Source: Tipula vernalis
Lineage: Eukaryota > Arthropoda > Insecta > Diptera > Tipulidae
Reading direction: 5' to 3'
NCBI GenBank assembly: GCA_958295665.1
Contig: OY282558.1
Location: forward strand, 310,902,092 to 310,966,091
Length of the DNA stretch: 64,000 nt
Shown: in pieces, positions 21,793 through 33,643 of the stretch
Layout: each line of letters opens with the position of its first letter
Numbering within the stretch: the stretch's first letter is position 1
Notes under the pieces: generated by a model
What the model was told of the DNA's origin: nothing
Databases searched by the model: none
Seen by the model: only the letters and a program-made list of their open reading frames with translations
Position numbers and translations under genes: made by a program

Positions 21793-23525
21793 TATATACG
21801 GAGCTGCTATCGGCGGCTTACTGTAGTAGCCCTCTTGTTGTAGCAATATAAATTAAAATTATGTTTTAAATTAATTTAAGAAGCACAAAAAATTGTGTAT
21901 CCGCGACATTGTTGAAGTTATTTGGCTCGGTGGAACGAAATTATTACAGTCAATACTGTTTTGAAGAGTTGGGCAAAACCAATTTTTTAAACGGGTTGAA
22001 TTTTTTTTTTTTTTTTGAATCGCTGAACCAAATAAGTGCATCGATGTGGTATTAACACGTATTAAAACGTTACATTATGAACGCAGTCTGTTACTCGACC
22101 CTAATTCAATGAATCGCCGGGTACCTAGTACCTACTACATGTGTCACAACTTATGGCGTCTAATTTTACTGTACAATGCCTTTTTAACCGTATCTCGCCC
22201 TCTACCAACAGTATGCAAAAGAGGCATTTAACCGTCTCTCGCAAACAACGTGTTAATTTAAATAAATATAATAATATATCCGTCGGATTCACTTACAACA
22301 GCAAACTTATACATGGAGTAGTAAATTCACCCATTGCCCCCTTCCCCTACGCGCTTACAAACAATCCATATCTGGAAGCTTATCCCAGGTATCTAGATGA
22401 AAGTTTGTTGATTAGTTCATTACTTTTCATAGAATTCAAACCGGAAATCTCAACTGTTTATGAACCAAGAACGAATAACTAGATATCCAATTTATAGCTG
22501 AAACAGAATCGCGCTCTAGGTGAACAAGTTCATCTATAAGCGGCACAAACCCGTGTAATATTCCTGTGTAGACCTTCTCAAAAATCAAAGGTTATGCATT
22601 AATTTCGCACTATGAGAGAATCTAATTTAGGCGTGATCTAAGGCCTATAATTCTAAGGCCCCATAATTGAATGTTTTATTTAACAAATTTTAATGATTTA
22701 GATATTTATTGGTTTTAAATTTATTTAATTTGGTTTACTTCGATTCAGAACAATTTTCATTCATTTTGGAAATAGTTTTGCCTAGTTCGAAAACGAGTTC
22801 ATCTAAGCGATTTCTTTTGATCCGAAAAATCCATATGAAAGGTTAGATTTTGTAAGATCATAAGCACAATCATTAATTTTTTTTTTTTTTTGACAAAAGT
22901 GTTACGGGCAAATATTTCCAAATTTATCTTGAGCTTGTTGATGCTAAAGGTAGGCGAGATGTTAATTTATATTCACATGCACTCTCAATAAAAATGACAA
23001 CTAAAACCAGAGCCTTCTAGAGCAAAGAGCCTTAATCATACGTCATAATTCTTAGCTTCTGTGCCAACAATTTTTTCTGCATTTAAGGTATATTTTCATT
23101 TTTATTAGAATTTTTCTCTTTACAAATTTGAAAACCATACTTCGACAAATGTTACTTAAGCAATTTTTTCAGTTTTTTAATTTGTTAAATGTGTGAAAGC
23201 TTAAGTCAAATAAGCGATTCTTTCGATATTTTATTTTCCCGAAATTTGTGATAACATTACTTGAGTTAAGTGTGCCGTTAAGTGATTTTATTTATGTATG
23301 CATGATGGTAAAGTATTTTTGTAGTATGATGGTAAAGTATTTTTCAGTAGAGTGTTGATATAATCTGTGATTTGATGTAGTTATTTTAACAAAAGAAACT
23401 CAAAAAGTGATCAGGTGAGCTGAATACAATACTAATAATGTCGGTTTCTTCAGGTGTGTATTTTGTATTTTCTTGACGTTACATTTTTAATAACCTTGTT
23501 TTCTATATTTTGGTTTAGTTATTGA
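21793..23525. other. AT-rich spacer, no gene recognised
   Basis: A plus-strand frame at 22141-22482 is the longest, but it has no recognisable domain and an unremarkable composition. No terminal repeats, tails or conserved motifs are seen. Confidence 0.5.
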
Positions 23526-23950
23526 TAATTAATCACCTGATTCTTGTTCTGAAACTGATGTGTCTAAACAGAAAAGTATCAATAGCAAGCAACTTAATAA
23601 ATACCATAACGATCCTAGTTCGAGTAAAAACTTTAATGAATCGTTTGGTGACAGCGACACAGATGCAGTTTTCTAAAAAGGAAAAAGCAAAGAAAGAATT
23701 TGCAAACCATTGCATAATTGTAAAATGAAGTGTAGAACAAAAATTACATACTAAGAATAAAAAACTATATTTAAAAAGTATTGGGACATCTTACACTTAA
23801 AAGGCCTTTTATGTGTTTGGATGACTGAAACTGCTTCCCGAAATAGAAGTCATTCTTACGTATATATGTTTGAGAATAATCGTTGTCAAAAATGTTTCTT
23901 ATATACATTAGGAGACAGCGAAAGCTATGTTAAGGTAATCGGAAAAAATC
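23526..23950 (+). pseudogene. Remnant of a transposase-like protein, N-terminal part
   Basis: Plus-strand reading with frame changes gives an acidic serine-rich start (SCSETDVSKQKS, SFGDSDTDAVF), then a CKMKCR pair followed by IFKKYW, and after another shift NRCQKCFLYTLGD. This pattern (Cys-rich pair, then a [K/R]CFL-TLG block) recurs in an insect transposon protein family that I recognise but cannot name with certainty. The catalytic part that should follow is absent, so it is a truncated relic. Confidence 0.4.
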
Positions 23951-24089
23951 TAAAAATTAATTCTTTTTATAACACTGTCGACCTGTAGTAGAGAATCATA
24001 GTAAGAGAATACCAGTTAATAGCCTTTCGGATAACCAAATTTAAGAAGTTAAAGCTCACATCAATAAATTTCTGGTAGCCTTTGACTTT

Positions 24090-24441
24090 CGTGTCATTTC
24101 TGTTTGTATTTATTTTCTATTTTTCCCTAAAATTTATTTTTTTAATAAACTTATTTTTAATCTTAATAAATCTCACTTCAAGACCAAGATTTTTGAAGAG
24201 TGGACTGGGAGCGACATACTTAACCCAACCAGCATATTTTCCAAAAGAAGTATAACGTAGTTGAAGCTGTGCAAGCTAAGGAATAAATCGCTTTAAAAAT
24301 ATTTTTTGGAGACTCTGGAGGATTTTTTGTGTAAATAGATGTTTTCAAATTACTGCACATACTATTGTAAATGAGCTTATGATGCTCAAAGTAGAATGTG
24401 CCCAAAGCATTGTAAATTATAAATAAATAAATAAATAAATA
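24090..24441 (+). mobile_element. Possible LINE/SINE 3' end with (AAAT)n tail
   Basis: The stretch ends in a clean run of AAAT units at 24420-24441 directly after a non-repetitive segment (GAATGTGCCCAAAGCATTG). Such a tail is common at 3' ends of some LINEs and their parasites, but it may equally be an isolated microsatellite. No coding motif is present. Confidence 0.3.
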
Positions 24442-24859
24442 TGAAAGCCATTATAATAGGCAACGGTCAAGCAAAAAGTACCTCCCATCCGATATGAATT
24501 TACAAAAAATTTATAATCTAGAGGTTGGTTGAAAAATATTGAAAGCAAAAATGAAACAATGTAAATTTTTTAATGAAATTAGTTTTTTTATTCAATATAA
24601 TCTCCCTCATCTTCAATACCCTTATTTCAATGATCCTCCAATAATTTTATACCATCTCTGTAATTTTTTTCCTTTATTTAATATTACAACTGATTTACAA
24701 ATCATTTAGTAATATATCTTTCTTAAATGAAGATTCACATTTGACGGGCAGTAGCCCAATGGTTACTCCCGTTTGAATTTACTTTCTCTATCCTAATTAA
24801 ATACAACTGCCCAATTCCAAAGGTTTCTGCCTTTGAAGTCTTCTTACTGCATTGGTGGT

Positions 24860-26565
24860 ATCCAACAAATTTCGTATGCCTGCATTTTGGTGCCGAGATA
24901 TCCGCTGAATGTGTTTCTACGCATGATTTTGTATTTCTTCACTTACATATTCCATGTTTAAGTCCCTATGGAGGTTATCATTTCTAATGTACCATGGTGA
25001 GTTTACAATGCCACGCAGCACTAACTCTCTAAATCCAAATTGGTGTGGTGGAATCAAATTTCTCTCTTCTATTATTGGCTTGAGTCTCTTGAGCAGTAAT
25101 TTTTCAAATAATTTTGAAAATACCGGAAGTAGTGAAATCGGTCTGTACGACTTTTTATCGTTCGCTGGTTTGCCTGGTTTGTGGATCATAATTATTTTAG
25201 CAACCTTCCATTGGCGTGGGACATATATTAGTCTGAAGACAGCATTGATAATTTGAACCAATTTTCATAATCCCTTCTCGGGAATGGCTTTTACGACTTG
25301 TCTTGAACTGTTATTATGTTTTCATCTGCTGTTTTCCTAGGTAACGGTTGAAAGGTGTCTTCCAAGTGAGCCGTAAATAAAATAGGTTTTTGCTTGTCGC
25401 TTTTGGCCCAGGTTCCTTCCCCATTTTTAATAGGCGGCACATGCATTTTGGTTCTTTTTAATCCCTTTATTGCTTTCCAAAGAGAGTAATCAGTATCTTT
25501 ATGTTCGGTGAGACCATTTAAGTACTTGTTAATAGTTTCATTCTTAATTTCTTTTATAAGTTGTTTTAGTTTATTGCATAGAAAATTGAGGATTTTTTTG
25601 TTTTCCGGGGCGCGTGTCCTTTGCCAGGTCTTTCTTGCCTTCCGTTTCTCTCTAACTAACTCCCTGACCTCAATAGGATAATTTTGGTTCCTACGGGATT
25701 CGGTGTGACTAGCAGGAGAACTTTCCCATGCTGCTTGTTGAATAGTACTGTTAAATACCTCTAGTTCGTCTTCCAACTGTACCGGTGTTTTAATTACCGG
25801 TAGATTTATTTGCATTTCAATTAATTCTTGGAATAGGTCCCAGTTAGTTGTATTATTTGTTAATTTAGGCAGGTTATCCATATTAATTATCATTGTGCTG
25901 AGTGTCATGATAACAGGTGTATGATCGGATTATATCCCTTCGCTGTTTTCGATGCACATGTAATCCTCGAAGATCCCTTTCGTTACATAGAAATCAATGA
26001 GATCTGGTATTTTATTTATATCAGCAGGCCAGTATGTTGGTTTACCTCCAGAGTGGAACTCGCAGTTATTTATTCGTCCGGCTTCGAATAGTTCTTTTCC
26101 TTTATGGGTTGTAAGTCTTGATCCCCAATAGGTGTTTTTTGCATTAAAGTCACCACCAATAATAAAATTGGATCCTAGTGATCTAAAGAGTCTAATATAA
26201 TCTTCTTTGTTTAGATTATAGCGTGGAGGGCAGTAGATAGAGGAAATACTGTATTCATTATTATTGTTAGTTTCAACTTTTATGGTTTTAACTTGCATAC
26301 ATTCTTCTTCTATACTAGGTTCTTCATAGTATTTGAGATTCTTTTTCACTATTACTGTTGATCCTCCTCTGGGTTTTCCTCCTGGGTGAACAGCATGGTA
26401 ACATTCATAATCACGTATGTTAATAAATGATGTTTTTGTCAAATGGCTCTCCGATATAAGGCATATACGAGTATCTATTTTTTCTAAACTTAGAAAAATG
26501 TCTAGCTCTGGAACATGTTGCGCTAGTCCGTTCGCGTTCCAGGTGACAATTCTTAATGTTCTGCT
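24860..26565 (-). pseudogene. Jockey-type LINE ORF2 with deleted RT core
   Basis: ORF2 opens near 26565 with RIVTWNANGL and continues through the endonuclease (GGKPRGGSTVIVKK, IIGGDFNAKNTYWGSRL, PTYWPADINKIPDLIDF). The linker (25291-25908) has the typical basic segment (REKRKARKTWQRTRAP). The reverse transcriptase begins (SYRPISLLPVFSKLFEKLLL, PPHQFGFR) and then jumps directly to C-terminal sequence (LVLRGIVNSPWYIRND) without motif A or the FADD box. Stops and frame changes near 25265, 25920 and 26445 separate the pieces. The deletion removes several hundred residues. Confidence 0.85.
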
Positions 26566-26754
26566 AATCTTAGTATATGAGGGCTGTTGTTTGATGCATA
26601 TCTAGACGCTTATATAAAGCTTCTAGACCACGTTCTTGCTTTGCTAGCCGTATATTTATTGCTTCTATGCTTCGACAAATCCTTTCAAGGGGGTTGTCAT
26701 TCATAGCATTAGATGATTGCTGTACAATTTGTGAATAACCTTTCCGCTATGTAC

Positions 26755-27063
26755 CTATACCTGGTGGTTTTGGCTCCGCTTGGGTTTTAGTTGGTTTTCT
26801 CTGGTAACCCTAGGGTTTTGAGGAAACTGATGCATTTTGTTTCTTAGTCTTTGAAGTTCTTTGGCTACTTCACAGCCTCTATAATTTGCAGGATGATGCC
26901 CTTTACAGTTTATACATTTTGCAGGGGTGTTTCTACTTTCTGTACACTCTATCGCGTTATGTTTTCCAGCACATTTAATGCATCTTGGCTCCCGTCTGCA
27001 ATATTTTTGCGTGTGATTGAAACCTTGGCATTTTTTGCATTGAGGTACATTGAAAGAAAACAT
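26755..27063 (-). pseudogene. Jockey-type LINE ORF1, zinc-knuckle part
   Basis: This 102-codon frame carries three zinc knuckles in a row: CKKCQGFNHTQKYC, CIKCAGKHNAIEC and CINCKGHHPANYRGC. It is the C-terminal end of the gag-like ORF1. The upstream part of ORF1 is missing, so copy B is 5'-truncated at about 27065. Confidence 0.83.
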
Positions 27064-27324
27064 GGGTAAAATTCCCGATGTTTGACATATTTTCTTACCA
27101 TAGTTATAGGCGTTTTTGGGACAGCAAGAAATTATTGTTAAATGTTCTATATTTTTCTAAACCATCAAAAAGGCTAAATTCCTGGTTGTGTAGGAAATTA
27201 AACGATTTTAAGGAACGTATTGTAACACATTGTGTGGCATTTTTACTATAGAGTATTGGTGGGAAATCTGTCTTTATAGAAATAAACTAACATTAATTTA
27301 AATGAAATCCCAATAAATTTGGAA

Positions 27325-27615
27325 TTATCTCAAACAATTGATAAATATAGCTACAATAATTGTTGATAGAAACCCCATTAATATGGCAGCAAGCCTATAC
27401 TGATTTGTACCAGGTACAAAATATTTAGGAATAAAATGAAATAATATTGGTGAAATATAAATTGATTTGTGTAATTTTCTGGTTGATATAGACCACAATA
27501 CAATCCAGTTTGGAGAAAAAAACATATTAGAACCGTATGTTTCAGGTATTATTGGAACCAAGCCCAACGAAGGATGATATGTAACTATAATATTCTGGGT
27601 GGAATGCCGATACAT
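27325..27615 (-). CDS. Unrecognised ORF with one likely membrane span
   Basis: The frame starts at an ATG and has 96 codons. The composition is hydrophobic, ending in LAAILMGFLSTIIVAIFINCL, which looks like a membrane segment close to the C-terminus. I do not recognise the family and there is no supporting context: it lies between LINE copy B and the two-gene element. It may be chance. Confidence 0.2.
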   Translation of the reverse strand: MYRHSTQNIIVTYHPSLGLVPIIPETYGSNMFFSPNWIVLWSISTRKLHKSIYISPILFHFIPKYFVPGTNQYRLAAILMGFLSTIIVAIFINCLR

Positions 27616-27835
27616 ATTGAATATTTACTTACTTGTATAGGAAATTTACCATATGATTTAAGGTTTTACCTATATTTCAGTAAATATACTTGCCTATTTA
27701 ACTATACAGATGGGCATACATTTACTATTCCGTTAAAAACTGAAAACATTGCTTTAGTTTTATTTTATTAACATTTGTAAAATATTTACAGGATCCAAAT
27801 AGCTTCTATATAAAATTAAATTAAAAGAAATAAAT

Positions 27836-29858
27836 TTATTCGAAATAAAATCCTGTAACGTAAAATATCGATTTAAATTTACTAATTGTGTGAAAGGTCA
27901 AGGTGTTTAGATTTATTTCAATTTTATTGATATTATCCGTCTTATCAACAGCATATGCATATAAATGACTATCAAAAAATATAGTCTTCAATAATTGGCA
28001 AACACAAAAGCAAGTATCATCTGGAGTAACTGCACAAATTTTGATCAATCCAAAGTATGGTAAATTGTCATAGTGAGTCAAAAAGTGATGCTTTGGTTTC
28101 AATGGAAGTTGAAAATGCTGAAGGTATAGTGAATGGTGCAGGATTATTAACACTTGTAAATGCAAAATTACATCTTCATTAATATTTTCTAGGAATAAAA
28201 GGTCAATGATTTCCCGTAAAGTTAGAAATATTTTCAATACATCATCTCCTTTTGGGACTAAATCACCAATAATTAATCCTAAATATTTTATTAACCATAT
28301 TAATTCGGAAGCAGAATATCTTAATTTATAATTCTTTAAATTTTTCTTGGGGTCTATTCATATTTTCAGATTCCCCAAAGTAAAAGCCTGTGATTCTATT
28401 ATTCAAAATTGTAACATCAAATAATTTCTGTTTAATAAAATATAATAAGATGAAAGCAACTTCAAGATTGCAAAACCCTTCGTATAAATCATGAAGTAAG
28501 TCTACACTGAAATTTCTGGATACATGAAAGTGTTTTAATTCATTAAAAACACAGGGTGACAATATTCCCGTTTTTGTGACGTCAGAAGTTTGAAAATCAT
28601 GATCATAGTTATACGGGTTTCGAAGCATAAAAATGTTTTCTTTTGAAGCTGACTTTGTTTGTTTTTGTGCATTCTATACATTCTGCAAAAATAATTAGCC
28701 GAAAAACTTTCAGTGAAACCGAGCATTGAATTAAGACCTAAATTATCACCAATACAAGAAACAAGCACAAAAAAGAATTTTCTTCCCTGTATATTGATGG
28801 AATTAGTTTCTAGGTCCTTCAATTCATCGATAAGTACATTAAAAATTGAATTACCGTATTTTTTTTTATCGAGAGTATTAAACAATAGTGAAACAAATAT
28901 ACTATCGAGCCTTGAACGATATTGTTCGGATATAAAAGGAAAAGATGTGTACACATCACCAAGTTTCTGAAAACCAGTTCTTGAACCTAACGGATTGTTA
29001 ACTTCAAAATCGTCGTAGTATAAAAGTAATGGCAAAACAATACTATCAGACTCATACTTTGAACAAACGTTTTTCCAAAAAGATGTTTGCATTACGTTGC
29101 AGATAGTATTGGTTTCTCTATGTAAATTAGTAACGTAATCTATGACGTGAGTATAAACCGTCTTGTTTTCGAAAAAAGATAAGGCACCTTTTTAAGGAAA
29201 TAAACTTTTGTTTAACGGAAATGTTCTCTAGCGTCATAGCGCCATTTCGAAGCAAGTATTCAAGACTATTACCAATTGTATTTGACGTTGGAGGCATATA
29301 TAAACAGTTCTCCTCTAAAATCTTTAATCTTTTATGTTCAGTGGAAATTTCATTAAAAGGATTTTTGAAAATATTAGAAAATTTCATCCCCAAATTAAAA
29401 CTGTCATCTTCGTTAATTTTCTTTATAAAATCACTATTAAAATATTCTGCAAAGGTGTCAATTATGTATTGAATATCTTTTCTACAAAAGGTAGGTTTTT
29501 TATAAAAGCGAGCAATTAAATTTAAATTAGCTTCACTTCTTAGGATTGCATAATCGCTTTGCCTTATTTGATTTTGGTCATTAGACACTTGAATATCCGT
29601 TTTTGATATGTCAGATTTAACATTCGATTCGATCAAAGAAGTTTCATTTATAACAGGGTCAAGTTTATAATTGTCGATATGAACGGGATTTTCAAAATGT
29701 CTAGCTATCTGTTTTTTAAAGCTATTTAAATAATTGAAGCTTCGTTCAACCGGACATTCCCTACACTGGAAATATTTCGAAAATTTGTGAATACTCTTCA
29801 AATGATAAATGTACAATTTAGCAGTTAGGACCGATTTATTGCATAAAAAACAAATCAT
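27836..29858 (-). pseudogene. Zinc-finger gene of the two-gene element
   Basis: It starts at ATG 29858, overlapping the preceding stop. Residues 3-24 form a C2H2 finger (CFLCNKSVLTAKLYIYHLKSIH pattern with two Cys and two His). Later come LPLLLYYDDFEVNNPLGS and LVSCIGDNLGLNSMLGF, which carry the conserved acidic residues, then CVFNELKHFHVSRN and VDLLHDLYEG, and finally LKPKHHFLTHY, CVCQLLKTIFFDSHLYAYAV. Frame changes lie near 29163, 28600 and 28335. The step from FLTHY directly to DNLPYFG suggests that a few hundred residues are deleted there. Catalytic function is not established. Confidence 0.65.
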
Positions 29859-32818
29859 TGTAAATCTAACAACAGCGAATTTACTGTAGTGAAGTTTTTA
29901 TCACAAACGGTTGATATATTATAAACAAGCTTTTGTATTAAAAGCCAGATATGTTCTGACGCATCTGGAAATTTTACGTTTAAAACGGTAAAGCTCTTAA
30001 AACAGCTATCAATGGCATCGAGTGGCCCTTTACATTTGAAGACAATTTCATCAATTGCCAAGTAGGTCTCGGTAATACTTGATGAATCTTTACCTACAAA
30101 AATTAAAGTCGGTTAAAGTGTTTTTTTGTCCGCATGAAGATTCTTTCTAATTTTCGATAACTCATTGTGAACAAGAACAGTTTCCTAAAGACAATAATAA
30201 ATTAAAATGTAATTTACGCTATTTAATCCAACTAACATACCGAAACTAAATTGATGAAAGAATAAGAGCTTTCCTGCTTCGAATTACGTCTTATTCCGTT
30301 AAATTTCCTTTTTCGGACTGGTGTAGCGAGAAGATGAGGAATCAGGAAGAAACCAATATATTCAGATTTGTTAACCAGAAAATCGTTTAATTCCTTTTTC
30401 TGTTTCCTCTCAGCAAGTAAAATAATTTTTTCGTTAATTTCCGGCCACTTCTTAAATAAATTATCTGCTGATTCACTGTGAAGGTACTCAAAATCCTTGT
30501 TAAAATATTGGTAACCGTCGGTAGAGTGCAATATTGGAAATCGATCCAAATAGTTCCCTATGGTGCAATCAAGATTCTTTTTAAAAATCGCAGATCGTGC
30601 TTCGGCAGTTTGCCACCAATATTCCTTGACTTTATGAATTGGTTCCAAATATGCTTCAAGAAATTTTAATTTTTGAAGAATTTCATCCGACAGTAGGGCG
30701 GTTGGCTCCGTTGAAATTTCCTTTATAGATTTAGTAGAATGTGAATTCTTTCCCCGCCGTAAATTTTTTTTAAAAGTCTGCAATTTTTCCCAAAGTTTGC
30801 CAGAAGGTTTCTTTTTAGTTTCTTTTGAATATGGTACGTAGTATATTTGTTTGGATTCCTTGGGAAAAAGAGCAACAATTTGATATGTTAGATCCACGAA
30901 GCGCTCCCTCGTAATCTTAAATTCAATTTCGTCGGCATATTTACCATATTCAAATTCTTTAACTTTTATAATATTCACAAGTTTGTTGCGGTGGTATTCG
31001 TCTAAGCAGTTATTTTTAGCACAGAAGCTTAGCACAGCTTTACCCTCTCCCACCGATAAGTATTCGTTTACTGTCCCTTTTAGTCGATGTATCAAATAAA
31101 TGTTTCTATCTACTTGCATATAAGTTGGACTGATTATTGCAGACGATTCAGTAGATAAAAAACCTTCTGAAGTTGATGGTCGTGTAAAAAATGAATTGGC
31201 CTGAGCAATCGTGGAATTATCTGGAATCTTAAAAAAAATCCTTTTAATTTTCGGCATTCGTTTAATTCATATTAGTTACTTACTTCTTTATAACACCATT
31301 CAGATGATAGCTCGTACCCAAATATAGATTTATTATCTGCTGATGATAAGTTTCCTATGTTCGAATCTTTAGGCTGGATGTTTTCAGACGGTATTACATC
31401 CGATAAGGGGCTTTGACAACGAGTTGATTGATTATCATCAACCTGAAATGTATTATATGTATATTCAATTAAAATTGAACATCACAAGAAGCAAACGGAT
31501 TGACCATTTGCACATGAAATAAATTAAACAAAAATTAAATGATTGACGATAGTTAGTTATTCCATCATTTTCAGGGATTACATTTTTCTAAACCAAATTA
31601 CATATATTATATATTTTACAGCAATTTCTAAAATAAATGTATTTATAACACATAGTTTACGTTTAAAAAACTACTCAAAATTCTGAAAAATTTACTTAAT
31701 TTATAAGGTTCAGAATTTTTATTAAATAGTCATGTTGCCTGAACATTATAATTAAGTGAAGTATAATACAAATTATGATCATTATTTGACGAGATTTGCA
31801 AAAAATTAATAAAATATAATTTAAATCAGTCTATTAATAAAATATTTAAAATAAATTAATGTTTTGTTTTTACCACTTAACACTGTAAAACAGATTAATG
31901 ATTCGATTATTAATAAACTATGTTTGTCCAGAACAGCATTTCACTATTTAGCAAATTATTACAATAATGGCCAAATTAGACCAATTTACGTCAAGACAGA
32001 AAATTTAGTTTACGATCATATAGTAAATTTGCAAAGAAAATGAAGCAAATATCTTAAGTTGATTTTTTGGTTTTTTTGTTCTAATTTTTACTTCTAATTT
32101 TAAACTTTGGCTTATTTTGATTTTTGGCCTTACTAAAGTATTTTATAGAATTAGAAATTACTGTAAAATGGTACCGAAAAAATTTGTTTAAATATTTAAC
32201 ATTTGTTTAATTAAACCATCAAAACATGGAGGTTTTTTAAATAAAAATAATCTGTTAAAATACACAATTAAATTAGTAAATCGTTTAAAAATTAAAATAA
32301 AAAATTAATAATAAAAAACAACCCTTTATGGTATTTCAAGACAAAAATCAGTGCATACAAAAAATTGTTCTTACCAATAGCACCTTCCTTCTAAATTCTG
32401 CAGAGTAATAATTCCAAAATTTTACTCTTGGACCCGCTTTTTGTATCATGTTACAAACAGTATCATAATCTAATAAGACAAATGAATCATCATCAATTTA
32501 TTCATCTACATAGAAATAATAAAGCAAACCAAAAAAAACCGAAAGAAAATAGAAAAAAGCAACAAGAATGATTTTGTTTAGTTGAATTGTGAACATGCTT
32601 CTAAAAAACGTTATTATTTGATATTAACTTAAATTAAAATGAAGTGACAACGAAATTTATAAGCAAAATGTGTTAAAATAAGATAAACAAACACCATTGG
32701 TAATGAGAAAGCCAAACAATTAAATGTTCAAAAATTTACCTTCGAAAATTGGAATCAAATTTGTTAAATTCCACGAGGTCAATTTTTCTCTCCACAATGG
32801 ATTATCTCCGTTCATCAT
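29855..32818 (-). pseudogene. SAM-domain gene of the two-gene element (multi-exon)
   Basis: I infer these exons: 32740-32818 (from ATG; donor G/GTAAAT), 32375-32505, 31284-31442, 30241-31227, 30116-30184 and probably 29855-30093. Phases agree at the first four junctions (1, 0, 0, 0). Introns are 234, about 932, 56 and 56 nt, with GT...AG ends such as GTAAGT...TTTTAAG and GTATGT...TTTAG. The first two exons form a SAM-like helical domain (WREKLTSWNLTNLIPIFE, then IDDDSFVLLDYDTVC, KAGPRVKF). A long exon of 329 codons follows with KLWEKLQTFKKNL and FPILHSTDGYQYFN. Lesions: an in-frame TAA at 32498-32500, and no usable donor for the last intron. Confidence 0.68.
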
Positions 32819-33370
32819 TTTGTTTGAATAATTATACTGTATCACTTCGATTGTGTTATTCCACAAGTATTAAATAGATTTCTGTATTCACTAATTTTAT
32901 AAATTTTTTGAAACAATTTAAAAAACCATCTGAATTATTTAAAATGTAAATATACCAAAAAAAGCCAGGAACGAACATATGTACCTGTTCGATTGAAATT
33001 CTGAATAAAAACTATGTAAAATGCAATCACAAGAAATTGTTTGTTGAGAAAATTAAATACCTAACTTCTATATTATATTTGTCTAAGTTATAGGTATATT
33101 ACCAATACAAAATGATAAAATTGCACAACACTCATTTTGACAATTTTAACACATTCCCTGTCACCTTTTTATTACAAAAATGCAAAAATGTAAGTCTTTT
33201 CATTAGAATCCAATCCAAATACCGACATTCGCGATTTTAGAAGGTGGTAGTATCAACATATTACAGGCAATGTGAGGGTAATCCAACTTTATGCTTAAAA
33301 GTTTTCAATAAATGTCATTAATGTTTTACTCACGGGTGGGTCACGTGGCAGTCAATGTGTCAAGTACGAA
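32819..33370. other. AT-rich spacer upstream of the SAM-domain gene
   Basis: This would hold the promoter and any left terminus of the two-gene element. I saw no inverted partner of this stretch near 27.1-27.8 kb. Confidence 0.4.
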
Positions 33371-33420
33371 TACATAAGTATAGGTTATAGATTCATCGAT
33401 ACTAAAGTATTTTACGAAAA
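33371..33420 (+). repeat. 50-bp inverted repeat, left copy
   Basis: It begins TACATAAGTATAGGTTATAG and ends TTTTACGAAAA. Its reverse complement occurs at 36516-36565 with 47 of 50 bases matching. This may be a terminal inverted repeat of a 3.2-kb element or the ends of two different copies. Confidence 0.75.
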
Positions 33421-33625
33421 CATCCGTTATTTTCTTGTTTAACCCTTTTAGTGCCGAGCCAAAAAGCAATTTGTTAAATTTGGAGAAAACATAATAAAAA
33501 ATTAATTTGAAAAGATACAATAATGACTAGGGTCTTTATTTTTTGAAAATAATGCTACTAAGCACATAAGTACTTAATTATAAATGAGTTCCGAACTGTT
33601 AATTCTTAACTCATAATAAGTTAAA

Positions 33626-33643
33626 CAACGATATATCGTTGTT
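33626..33643. repeat. 18-bp perfect palindrome
   Basis: ACAACGATATATCGTTGT is its own reverse complement. It lies within a non-coding stretch; no role is evident. Confidence 0.7.

Larger units (their letters stand above)
24664..27063 (-). mobile_element. Jockey-type non-LTR retrotransposon, copy B
   Basis: This is a minus-strand LINE related to copy A but of a different lineage (the shared RT block reads KVAKIIMIHKPGKP here and KTAKIIMLKKPGKP in A). The order is ORF1 zinc knuckles, endonuclease, linker, start of reverse transcriptase and a 3' end. The minus strand ends in AAATAAAGG followed by A7 at 24664-24670, a weak poly(A) tail. A large internal deletion removed the core of the reverse transcriptase. 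Confidence 0.87.
27836..32818 (-). mobile_element. Two-gene intron-containing DNA transposon-like unit
   Basis: Two convergently ordered minus-strand genes follow each other with a 4-base ATGA overlap at 29855-29858. The first begins with a SAM-like domain and is split by several introns. The second begins with a C2H2 zinc finger and contains the LPLLLYYDDFEVNNPLGS and GDNLGLNS blocks found in a multi-copy insect protein family. Its class is uncertain; a relation to the KDZ group is possible but unproven. I could not find terminal inverted repeats, so the outer borders are the coding limits only. Several lesions show it is inactive. Confidence 0.7.

Noticed and set aside
22141..22482. 113-codon plus-strand ORF as a host gene
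   Set aside because: No recognisable domain, no splice or promoter context, and similar lengths arise by chance in this window.
27325..27615. Receptor or transporter gene
   Set aside because: One hydrophobic segment only; no family motif and no exons around it. Kept as a low-confidence ORF.
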